DNA of 21,412 bases from DASRAJ01 sp039920305. Lineage in GTDB: Bacteria > Bacteroidota > Bacteroidia > Chitinophagales > UBA10324. The stretch spans positions 1-21,412 of the forward strand of contig JBDSEA010000173.1 of assembly GCA_039920305.1 (NCBI GenBank). The letters are read 5' to 3'. A program made the translations under genes and the position numbers. The notes below the pieces were generated by a model. That model did not search any database and was not told where the DNA came from. It was given only the letters and a program-made list of their open reading frames with translations. Numbering within the stretch: the first letter of the stretch is position 1; the number at the start of each line of letters is the position of its first letter. Positions 1-7,074 of this stretch are shown piece after piece.

Positions 1-542
1 AGCACTTCATCCACAATTAAAATTTCAGGCTCAAGATGAGCAGCCACTGCAAAGGCCAGCCTCACGTACATGCCGCTGCTGTAGCGCTTTACAGGTGTAT
101 CAATGAATTGTTCAATTCCGCTAAAAGAAACTATTTCGTCAAATTTATATTTGATCTCGGTGCGCCGCATACCAAGTATGGCGCCGTTCATAAAGATATT
201 CTCCCTTCCGGTTAGCTCCGGATGAAATCCGGTTCCTACTTCAAGTAATGATGCAATTCGGCCATTGATCTCAACGCTGCCGGAGGTTGGCTCGGTAATG
301 TGCGCAAGAATTTTCAGCAGAGTGGATTTGCCGGCTCCGTTTCTTCCGATAATTCCAAGCACTTCACCCTGCTGAACACGGAAGCTGACATCTTTTAATG
401 CCCAGAATTCCGCAGGGTCATTTTTATTACCTGATAAAATATTAACAGCACGCTCGGAAACCGCATCACGCAAATTTCCGCTTCGTTTTTTCCCGATGCG
501 GAACATCTTTGACAATGCTTCTGCTATTATTACTTCAGGCAT
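1..542 (-). CDS. Polysaccharide/O-antigen ABC exporter, ATP-binding subunit (Wzt/TagH-like), C-terminus cut off
   Basis: This is the nucleotide-binding subunit that would power export of a lipid-linked glycan across the inner membrane with the permease encoded just upstream. About 180 residues are visible from the ATG at 542; the rest lies beyond the window. An N-terminal stretch of about 45 residues precedes the ABC domain, as is common in Wzt/TagH-type ATPases. Seen motifs are Walker A GRNGAGKST (residues 66-74), the signature YSSGM (154-158) and Walker B ILIVDE (174-179). The permease gene ends 148 bases upstream on the same strand, so the two are probably one transcription unit. Whether a C-terminal glycan-binding domain (as in some Wzt proteins) follows cannot be seen. 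The family call is firm; the substrate (O-antigen or another surface glycan) is inferred. Confidence 0.93.
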   Translation of the reverse strand, partial: MPEVIIAEALSKMFRIGKKRSGNLRDAVSERAVNILSGNKNDPAEFWALKDVSFRVQQGEVLGIIGRNGAGKSTLLKILAHITEPTSGSVEINGRIASLLEVGTGFHPELTGRENIFMNGAILGMRRTEIKYKFDEIVSFSGIEQFIDTPVKRYSSGMYVRLAFAVAAHLEPEILIVDEV

Positions 543-690
543 CCGGTAATACTTGTAATTTTAATTCATCATTAAAAATCTTGAAGGTAAAACAGGGGGA
601 TAAAAGCCTGAAATTCCAGGTAAGTATTTAGTAAAATTTCAGTATCCCCGGAATAAGTGATGCTAAAAAAGCGCTCTGCCACTCACAACT

Positions 691-1503
691 CTAAATGATG
701 TCAGCCATTATACGCTCAACTCTGCGAAAGTAGTATACGCCGGATATAAGAAACAGCAACGTTATGGCAGCACTGCATACCAGGTAATTGGTGTGGGGAA
801 GTGGCGTTCCGAGAAGACTCCACCGGAACCCGTCAATAATTCCCGCCATAGGATTAAGGTAGTAAAGTGCTTTATATCCGGAAGGAATGAGTGATGAAGG
901 ATAAGCCACCGGTGTTAAATACAAGCCAATCTGAACAATAAACGGTATCACATACTGAACATCGCGAAAGCGGATAGTGAGCGCACTCATAAAAATTCCA
1001 ACTGCAATGGATAAGGTAATTACTGCAATCACACACAAGGGCAGTGCTAATACTTTTAAGGAGGGGCTGAATTGATAATAAATCATTAGCAACATAAGCA
1101 TCACAAAGGCAACGATGAAGTCAATGAAGCCAACAATACTTTTTGATACAGGAATGATGAGCCGTGGAAAATAAACCTTGGTGATAAGTGCCTGGGCACC
1201 AATAATTGATTGCCCTGCCTGAGTGATCACATAGGAAAAGTAACTCCAGGCCCACATGCCGGTCATAGCGAAAATGGGATATGGTACATTGCCGGTATCA
1301 ATCTTGGCAGCCTTACTAAAAACAAGAATAAAAATGAATAGGGTTAATAAAGGCTGCAGGAATGCCCAGCCAAAGCCAAGAATTGTTTGAGCATAACGGA
1401 CGCGGTAATCGCGATAGGCAAGCATCCATAGCAGCTCGCGGTAATTATAAATTTCACGCAGGTTGAGGCTCCAGCGATGGCTGGCAGTAATGATGGTTTT
1501 CAA
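691..1503 (-). CDS. ABC-2 type polysaccharide export permease (Wzm/TagG-like)
   Basis: Membrane subunit of a glycan exporter, 270 residues, the usual size for Wzm/TagG permeases. The N-terminus has the amphipathic segment typical of the family (LNLREIYNYRELLWMLAYRD, then VRYAQTILG), followed by about six hydrophobic membrane segments and a short basic tail. The partner ATPase lies downstream. The start is unusual: no ATG lies in frame between the upstream stop codon and Met27, so the best start is TTG at 1503, whose first bases overlap the TGA stop of the toxin reading frame (TTGA, 1500-1503). That suggests translation coupled to the gene upstream. An internal start at Met27 would remove the conserved amphipathic N-terminus and is less likely. 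The export substrate is not readable from the sequence. Confidence 0.92.
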   Translation of the reverse strand: MKTIITASHRWSLNLREIYNYRELLWMLAYRDYRVRYAQTILGFGWAFLQPLLTLFIFILVFSKAAKIDTGNVPYPIFAMTGMWAWSYFSYVITQAGQSIIGAQALITKVYFPRLIIPVSKSIVGFIDFIVAFVMLMLLMIYYQFSPSLKVLALPLCVIAVITLSIAVGIFMSALTIRFRDVQYVIPFIVQIGLYLTPVAYPSSLIPSGYKALYYLNPMAGIIDGFRWSLLGTPLPHTNYLVCSAAITLLFLISGVYYFRRVERIMADII

Positions 1504-1794
1504 CGACGAAACTTTTTCACTGGATCGCGCTTAATATGATAAACTGCCACTATAATAATAGCATTATCATTCAGGCGGTAGATAATATGATATGGAAAAC
1601 GTACCATGAAAACTAAATAGTAATCTGATTCTCGTATGGAATACCACGTAGGCTGCTGTTGAATTCTTTCAGCCGTGTGAACTAATTCTTCAAGAAATTC
1701 TTCGCCTAAATTGTCTTTCTGCAATTCATACCAGTTATATGCATCACTGATTTCATCTGTTGCAATTTTAAATCTCTATAGAATACATCTTCAT
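1500..1794 (-). pseudogene. ParE/RelE-family toxin gene with a +1 frameshift near its 5' end
   Basis: Toxin half of a type II toxin-antitoxin module. ATG at 1794 overlaps the antitoxin stop (ATGA, 1791-1794) and would encode MKMYSIE, typical of ParE-like starts, but then reads ATT TAA. The rest of the protein lies in the next frame: FKIATDEISDAYNWYE, then a helix with GEEFLEEL, and the strand-rich end FPYHIIYRL...IIIVAVYHIKRDP, ending at 1500. Removing one base around 1773-1776 restores a protein of about 97 residues, the normal family length. ParE/RelE proteins of this fold are gyrase poisons or mRNA interferases; which applies here is unknown. The downstream frame has no ATG at its beginning, only a TTG at 1724, which would drop the first helix. 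The gene is either inactivated or affected by a sequencing error. Only the frameshift keeps me from calling it intact. Confidence 0.8.
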
Positions 1795-2036
1795 CCGCGC
1801 TTGCGACTTCTTACTATTTCCTTCACTTGCGGAAGCGAAAAGGATTTGCTTTTTCTGTTAAGATGATCGTTCCATCTTCTATCCAGCTCCTTTAATTGCT
1901 CAGGTTCCAGTTGGGGATGCTGAAAATTTTTCTCACCCCTCTGGGTTAGCAGTAAATGAACGGCTTTCAATGTTGCCGGATCATCAATCTCCTCTATAAC
2001 ACTATGAAGCCGTCTTTTAATCGTTTCTGTTTGCAT
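1791..2036 (-). CDS. Type II antitoxin, putative addiction-module component family
   Basis: A protein of 81 residues that should bind and neutralise the toxin encoded immediately downstream. It resembles the addiction-module component family (the PF09720/TIGR02574 type): a helical N-terminal part (residues 1-35), a linker rich in Glu and Leu with a conserved Trp (LKELDRRWNDHL, about 49-60), and a short basic C-terminal segment (QVKEIVRSRKRG). The TGA stop shares bases with the toxin ATG (ATGA), the classic coupling of such modules. It starts 24 bases after the asparaginase-like gene, so it may be cotranscribed. Two possible -7 boxes (TAACTTTA and TAACTTTC) lie just upstream but are weak. With the toxin frame broken, the antitoxin may now be an orphan. 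The family call rests on motif memory and the neighbourhood. Confidence 0.8.
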   Translation of the reverse strand: MQTETIKRRLHSVIEEIDDPATLKAVHLLLTQRGEKNFQHPQLEPEQLKELDRRWNDHLNRKSKSFSLPQVKEIVRSRKRG

Positions 2037-2060
2037 AGCTGATCATTCTGAAAGTTAAAG

Positions 2061-2549
2061 TTATCCGATTTCCTCAAACACTCCCGTCTTCTTATTTTTC
2101 CTCACATTGCTCCAGTGAAAGTATCTTCCGTTCATAGCAACATACACGCCCTTAGGCAGTGTTTCTGCGAAGGCGATGGCACTGCCGAGGTTGAAAAATC
2201 CGTCAGAGCTTCCGAACTTATACGGTATCATTGCGCCGGTTAGCACGATCGTTTTTGGAATACCCGCCTCGCCAAGTAATCGTGCAGTTAATTCCATTGT
2301 ATCTGTTCCGTGTGTAATCACAATTTTTTCTTCTTCACATTTGCTGCAGTAATTCAAAATGATCTCCCGGTCTGTGTCAGTCATTTCCAGCGAATCAATC
2401 ATCAGCAATGTTCGCACATCTATTTCTACCGTGCATCTGCCCAGCTTCAGCATCTCGGGCACGTGCGTCTCTTTGAAATAAAGAACGCCGTTCAACTCAT
2501 CGTATTCTTTATCAAACGTGCCGCCTGTTACCAGTATCATTAGATTCAT
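2061..2549 (-). CDS. Short asparaginase-like protein (single N-terminal domain)
   Basis: A 162-residue protein corresponding to only the N-terminal domain of type I/II L-asparaginases, which are about 330 residues long. Nucleophile motif TGGTF (residues 9-13) and the second active-site motif ITHGTDTM (about 78-85) are both present, as are GAMIPY and SSDGFFNLGSA. The normal C-terminal domain, which completes the active site of the neighbouring subunit, is absent. A family of such short asparaginase-domain proteins is common in Bacteroidota and some Proteobacteria, so this is a family trait and not a truncation. Its reaction is not known to me; hydrolysis of asparagine or another amide is possible but unproven. 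The start at 2549 was chosen; Met4 (2540) is an alternative. It heads the minus-strand gene string and diverges from the secreted protein gene at 2697. Confidence 0.85.
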   Translation of the reverse strand: MNLMILVTGGTFDKEYDELNGVLYFKETHVPEMLKLGRCTVEIDVRTLLMIDSLEMTDTDREIILNYCSKCEEEKIVITHGTDTMELTARLLGEAGIPKTIVLTGAMIPYKFGSSDGFFNLGSAIAFAETLPKGVYVAMNGRYFHWSNVRKNKKTGVFEEIG

Positions 2550-2696
2550 TTATGACGTTTTTTTGTGGCAAAGTAGAAATTATGCAGGTAAAAAATTTTC
2601 AATTCTTTATTTTAAAAAAAAATATTTCCCTGATTTTTTCCGTCGTCGTAATTTCACTCGATTGTATTGCTTCAATTAACATAAAACTTAACTATC

Positions 2697-4370
2697 ATGA
2701 AAAAAATTTACTTAGTTTTATTTGCTGCATTTTTAACATTGCAGTTACATGCGCAATGGGTGTCTTACAGCATACCGGCTGTCACCAACTTGTTTAGAAG
2801 CGTTTACTTTTTAAATGCCGATACCGGTTTCGTTGTGGGTGAATCCGCATACCCGAATCCCGCTCCAATTTTAAAAACCACTGATGGGGGTCTCACCTCA
2901 ATTAATTATAACTCGGGTACTCAGCTTGCGCTGCGGGCTGTCCATTTTATTGACACTGATACAGGTTTCGTTGCCGGGTTCGAAGGCAAGCTTTTAAAAA
3001 GTACCGATGCCGGAATTACCTGGATTAACCAGCCCAGCGGCACAACTCAAAATCTTCGTTCAATTGATTTTCCATCCCATAACATTGGCTACATCTGCGG
3101 GGGAGGCGGAACCGTACTTAAAACCACAGATGCGGGATTTACATGGAATTTCATGAATGTGAGTACTGATACGGATCTCATCAACATCCGGTTCGCAGAT
3201 GATAATACCGGGTATATTGCTGCAAGCGATGGTAGTTTTGGCAATGGTGCTATTTACAAAACCACTGACGGCGGCACAACATGGTCTTTAGTTTATTCAG
3301 ATGTGCTGACCGGCTTCCTGGGTCTCGCAGTGGTGGACACAAGCACCATTTATGCAGGGGGTAAAGATGACAAGATCATTAAAAGTACCGATGGCGGAGC
3401 AACCTGGTCTCAGGTTTATTCAGGATTAAGTGCCCATAACATCCGGAGCGCTTTTGCATTGGATGCAAATACAGTTTGGATGGGCTGTGACCTGGGAGAT
3501 ATATTTTACACCAATGATGGAGGTGTCACCTGGACCAACCAGTCTGTGAGCACCAGTGGAATTTTCGGCATTGACTTCCCCACTCCCGAAGTAGGTTATG
3601 CAGTAGGTGCGGGAGGAGAGCTTCTGAAATACAGTCCGTGCGCGCTTGGCGCTGTAAGCTTCCTGGCAGGGGATACAGCAGTATGCGAGGGAGATTCCGT
3701 CATGTATTCAATCAACCCCATAGAAGGTGCTGATAGTTTATTATGGACTGTACCTTCCGGTTCAGTCATTTCCGGTGGAAACGGAACCAACAGCATCATC
3801 GTTATCTTTGGTTCTGTATCCGGAGATATTTCCGTTACTGCTTCCAATAGTTGCGATACCATTTCAGGCTCATTTGCCGTATCGGTAAATCCTGCACCAG
3901 CTATCCCCACCATTAGTTTTGTCAACAATATTCTCAGCTCAACCAGCGCTTCAACTTATCAATGGTATTTAGATGGTGTAGCAATTTCCGGAGCTACCAG
4001 CCAGGATTATACACCCATGCAAAATGGCTTTTATTCTGTAGTGGTAACCAATGCGGCGGGGTGTGAAGCATCGTCTGCGGTATTTGATGTGATTGGCTTA
4101 GTAGTAAATGAAATTTTTACGAATGGCCCAGCTTTCGGGATTACGCCTAATCCCTTGGTCACAACTTCCATTGTTTTATTAGATAAAAATATTGCAGCTG
4201 AATTTCTTACAATTACCGATGTTCAGGGCAGGACTATCCGTGAAATTTCACTTGCAGGGAATCATCCGGTCACCCTTGACCGAAAAGATTTTGCTGAAGG
4301 AATGTATTTCCTCTCTGTTTTAAATTCAGGGCACGACCTGATTGCGCGCAATAAATTAATCGTGCAGTAG
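2697..4370 (+). CDS. Secreted Asp-box/Ycf48-like beta-propeller protein with PKD/Ig-like region and T9SS sorting domain
   Basis: A 557-residue secreted protein. Residues 1-20 form a signal peptide ending at HAQ. Residues 20-312 hold repeated propeller blades with the pattern DTGFVVG followed by KTTDGG.TW; Asp-boxes lie near 61-69 (degenerate), 102-109, 143-150, 189-196, 230-237 and 272-279. A PKD-like segment follows at about 313-398 (TAVCEGDS, SGGNGTNS) and an Ig-like one at about 400-466 (YQWYLDGVAISGA). Residues 478-557 are a type A T9SS C-terminal sorting domain (ITPNPL, GMYFLS), so the product should cross the outer membrane and be released or anchored on the surface. Asp-box repeats are structural, so no enzyme activity can be inferred. 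A paralog follows 36 bases downstream, probably in the same transcript. Its binding target is unknown. Confidence 0.9.
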   Translation: MKKIYLVLFAAFLTLQLHAQWVSYSIPAVTNLFRSVYFLNADTGFVVGESAYPNPAPILKTTDGGLTSINYNSGTQLALRAVHFIDTDTGFVAGFEGKLLKSTDAGITWINQPSGTTQNLRSIDFPSHNIGYICGGGGTVLKTTDAGFTWNFMNVSTDTDLINIRFADDNTGYIAASDGSFGNGAIYKTTDGGTTWSLVYSDVLTGFLGLAVVDTSTIYAGGKDDKIIKSTDGGATWSQVYSGLSAHNIRSAFALDANTVWMGCDLGDIFYTNDGGVTWTNQSVSTSGIFGIDFPTPEVGYAVGAGGELLKYSPCALGAVSFLAGDTAVCEGDSVMYSINPIEGADSLLWTVPSGSVISGGNGTNSIIVIFGSVSGDISVTASNSCDTISGSFAVSVNPAPAIPTISFVNNILSSTSASTYQWYLDGVAISGATSQDYTPMQNGFYSVVVTNAAGCEASSAVFDVIGLVVNEIFTNGPAFGITPNPLVTTSIVLLDKNIAAEFLTITDVQGRTIREISLAGNHPVTLDRKDFAEGMYFLSVLNSGHDLIARNKLIVQ

Positions 4371-4406
4371 CAAGCTATTTTCCTTTTTTAAAATCAACTA
4401 TAATTG

Positions 4407-6098
4407 ATGAGAATATTCTGCTTATTTCTTTTCGCATCCGCAGTGTCCACAAGTCTTAACGCACAATGGACAAAGGTGGGTTCCGCATTTCCTACTACCG
4501 TTCGCGGGTTGTATTTTCAGGATGCTGATACGGGTTTTGCTGTTGGCGGCGATAATGCATATGCTGGATATTTTTCCAAAACCACTGATGGCGGTGTAAC
4601 CTGGAATTACATGAGCACGACGGAATCGTTTCTGCTCCGCGCAGTAGATTTTGCAGGTAATGATACCGGTTTTGTGTGTGGGTCAGGAGGTAAGCTTTTC
4701 AGAACTACAGATGCTGGCAGCACCTGGACTCTTATTTACACGAATGCAGCTCAATACTTCAGAAGTGTAGATTTTATTTCGACTGCCACCGGGTTTTTAG
4801 GGGGAGCGGCAGGAACAATCCACAAAACTACTGATGGGGGTTTTTCATTCATAACCTACAACCTGAGCCAGGCCACAAGTGATGTTATTCAGCTCCACAT
4901 GGTGGATTCTTTAAACGGATATGCTGTTTGCTCTACCCCATTGTTTGACCAGGGATATGTTTACAAAACTACCGATGGCGGTGCATCGTGGGTGCAGGTT
5001 TATTATGACGCAGGTCACGGTTTTCTGGGACTTGCGGTTGTGAATGAAATGACTGTATATGCAGGAGGAAAAAATCAGATGATCATCAAAAGCATTGATG
5101 GTGGTTCTGTGTGGGACACCGTCTACACTGGCTTAACGGGGTACTCGATCCGTGCCGCCTTTCCTGTATCAGACAATCGCATTTTTATGGTTGATGATGG
5201 GGCCAACGGGATATTGCCCGGTCAAGTTCTCAGCACCTATAATGCTGGCACTGCATGGCAGGACACAAGCTTTGGACAGGCATTCTTTTCAGTTTACTTT
5301 CCGGTAACAACCATTGGATATACGGCTGACCTCTCCGGCAATGTTTATAGAATTGAGCTCGCATGCCCGGGGTTAACATCGGCTGATTCCATCAGCGGTC
5401 CTGTATCTGTTTGTGCTAATGACACGGCTGTTTATTCTGTGGATGTTATTGCTGACGCTGTCACATACACATGGAATGTTCCCACAGATGCAGTGATTAC
5501 CGGCGGCAATGGAAGCACTTCGGTTATTGTTGCATTTGGAACAACCTCAGGGAATATTTCAGTAAATGCTTTCAATGAATGTGATACAGTTACGATTTCC
5601 CTTCCGGTATCGGTTGATTCATTACCACCCATACCCACCATTACTTTTTTCAATGACACACTCATGGCAAGTGCAGATTCAGGCTACCAGTGGTACTATA
5701 ATGATGTTGCTATTTCCGGGGCTACAAACCAGACCTATGATCCGGAACAGAATGGGGTTTATTCGGTTACTGTTACCAATGCTTCGGGCTGCTCTTCCAT
5801 TTCGGCACTGTTCGATGTTTTCGGTCTTGACATTTTTAAAACCCCGCAGAGTTCAGGCCTTGTAGTTTTCCCGAATCCCTTGATAAATACGTCCGCAATT
5901 CTATTGACAGAAAACAGGGCTGAACAATTTCTGATCATCACGGATATATATGGAAAAATAATCCGCGAAATTAAAGTTCAGGTGGGGGGGCGAATGATAA
6001 TGATTGACAAAAAGGACATGCAGGAAGGACTATATTTTCTTTCACTACACAATGAAAACCATCAATTTATTGAAGGGATTAAACTCCTTGTGGAATAA
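4407..6098 (+). CDS. Second tandem Asp-box beta-propeller protein with T9SS sorting domain
   Basis: Paralog of the preceding gene with the same layout, 563 residues when started at the ATG at 4407; a TTG three bases earlier is less likely. A signal peptide runs to about residue 20 (SLNAQ). The propeller has Asp-boxes such as KTTDGGVTW, RTTDAGSTW and KTTDGGASW; several are degenerate (KTTDGGFSF, KSIDGGSVW, STYNAGTAW), more so than in the first copy. The PKD-like segment (VCANDTAVYSV, TGGNGSTS), the Ig-like segment (YQWYYNDVAISGATNQTYDP) and the T9SS tail (VVFPNPL, GLYFLS) line up with the first copy throughout. The gene ends at two successive hairpins. It was probably made by tandem duplication followed by divergence, and is likely a surface or secreted adhesin or structural protein. 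The function is not determined. Confidence 0.9.
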   Translation: MRIFCLFLFASAVSTSLNAQWTKVGSAFPTTVRGLYFQDADTGFAVGGDNAYAGYFSKTTDGGVTWNYMSTTESFLLRAVDFAGNDTGFVCGSGGKLFRTTDAGSTWTLIYTNAAQYFRSVDFISTATGFLGGAAGTIHKTTDGGFSFITYNLSQATSDVIQLHMVDSLNGYAVCSTPLFDQGYVYKTTDGGASWVQVYYDAGHGFLGLAVVNEMTVYAGGKNQMIIKSIDGGSVWDTVYTGLTGYSIRAAFPVSDNRIFMVDDGANGILPGQVLSTYNAGTAWQDTSFGQAFFSVYFPVTTIGYTADLSGNVYRIELACPGLTSADSISGPVSVCANDTAVYSVDVIADAVTYTWNVPTDAVITGGNGSTSVIVAFGTTSGNISVNAFNECDTVTISLPVSVDSLPPIPTITFFNDTLMASADSGYQWYYNDVAISGATNQTYDPEQNGVYSVTVTNASGCSSISALFDVFGLDIFKTPQSSGLVVFPNPLINTSAILLTENRAEQFLIITDIYGKIIREIKVQVGGRMIMIDKKDMQEGLYFLSLHNENHQFIEGIKLLVE

Positions 6099-6120
6099 CG
6101 ATAAGCCCTGTGATCGTTAT
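6095..6120 (+). terminator. Hairpin at the stop codon of the second propeller gene
   Basis: ATAACGAT (6095-6102) pairs perfectly with ATCGTTAT (6113-6120) across a 10-base loop. The left arm includes the TAA stop. It is followed by TAGTTTT, a weak U-tract. It may act with the stronger hairpin just downstream to end transcription of the tandem pair. Confidence 0.4.
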
Positions 6121-6134
6121 TAGTTTTCAACGAA

Positions 6135-6161
6135 TAACCCGCATTTTTTCAATGCGGGTTA
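6135..6161 (+). terminator. Perfect 11-bp hairpin after the tandem secreted genes
   Basis: TAACCCGCATT (6135-6145) pairs with AATGCGGGTTA (6151-6161) around the loop TTTTC. The stem is GC-rich in its middle. What follows (GTTTGGTTAT) is only moderately T-rich, so this may be an intrinsic terminator or an RNA-stabilising 3' hairpin. The location 37 bases after the stop codon and before the separately placed DedA gene supports the reading. Confidence 0.6.
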
Positions 6162-6295
6162 GTTTGGTTATAATCGGTTAATCACAAAAAATGAGTTACT
6201 TTAAACGGCATACAGTGAATTTTTTTTATAAATAGGGCTCTGTAAGCAATCTTTACATTTTATTATTTCATTTCAAGTTCAACGGATATTTTTTC

Positions 6296-6949
6296 ATGGA
6301 TTCAAGCTCTGGTTTTTTTGATATGCTTTTTCACTCGGAAAAGCTTCTGCATTACGGGGGATTAACCCTGCTGGTGATCATTATTTTTGCCGAAACAGGA
6401 TTGTTTATCGGATTCTTTTTGCCTGGTGATGCGCTGCTTTTTACTTCAGGTGTATTATGTGGTACAAAGGATCTTTCAGTAAATATTTTTTTGCTGCTGC
6501 TGATTGTTACTGCGGCCGCCATCGCAGGAAATATTACAGGATATTTCTCCGGTAAAATGCTCGGCAAACGATTATTCAAAAGAGATGACTCATTCTTTTT
6601 CAAGAAAAGCCATCTGACCAGAGCGCAGGATTTTTATAAAAAGTATGCAGGGAGCTCAATTATCGCAGGCAGATTTTTACCGATCATCAGAACCTTTGTT
6701 CCCATTGTGGCCGGCGCAATTGACATGCGGTTCTGGAAGTTCAATATGTTCAATATAATCGGGGCATTTCTTTGGGTATGGACCTTTATTTCACTTGGTT
6801 ATTTTCTTGGTAAGAAAGTCCCCAATATTATGGATCATATCGAATACATAATACTTGGTTTTTTTGTTGTTACCACATTCGTTCTTGTTAGGGGATTTTA
6901 TAAAATGAAGAAAACGAAACCAGTCCCGAAAAAAGCCCGGGCATCGTAA
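6296..6949 (+). CDS. DedA-family inner-membrane protein (SNARE-associated/VTT domain)
   Basis: A 217-residue integral membrane protein of the DedA superfamily. Members help recycle or flip undecaprenyl phosphate or phospholipids and are needed for envelope homeostasis and proton-motive force. Key family features are the first re-entrant segment with Glu33 and PGD (FAETGLFIGFFLPGDALLF, residues 31-49) and the second, GRFLPIIRTFVPIVAG (125-140) with Arg126 and Arg132, followed by FWKFNMFNIIGAFLWV. Several hydrophobic segments follow, and the tail is strongly basic (KMKKTKPVPKKARAS). The start is the ATG at 6296; a later start would remove the N-terminal amphipathic part. No partner gene lies next to it: the upstream unit ends in hairpins and the next gene, glgB, starts 125 bases on. 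The specific lipid substrate is not decided by the sequence. Confidence 0.93.
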   Translation: MDSSSGFFDMLFHSEKLLHYGGLTLLVIIIFAETGLFIGFFLPGDALLFTSGVLCGTKDLSVNIFLLLLIVTAAAIAGNITGYFSGKMLGKRLFKRDDSFFFKKSHLTRAQDFYKKYAGSSIIAGRFLPIIRTFVPIVAGAIDMRFWKFNMFNIIGAFLWVWTFISLGYFLGKKVPNIMDHIEYIILGFFVVTTFVLVRGFYKMKKTKPVPKKARAS

Positions 6950-7074
6950 ATGCTCTTTCCTTCCATGTTCCGTTTCTCTCATTTATCTGCCTGCATCATT
7001 GTTTTTTACATTTCTGAGTATTTGTTCCGGTGAATCATTTTACAGAGCTTTAATGCTTCCCCCTGTCAGGCTTC

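Noticed and set aside
1770..1780. Programmed +1 frameshifting to make an intact toxin
   Set aside because: A stop codon at the shift point recalls prfB, but the ATT codon would have to re-pair as TTT and there is no internal Shine-Dalgarno-like sequence, so mutation or error is simpler.
2552..2797. An 81-codon plus-strand frame across the start of the first propeller gene
   Set aside because: It overlaps a well-supported signal peptide in another frame and mostly covers AT-rich upstream DNA.
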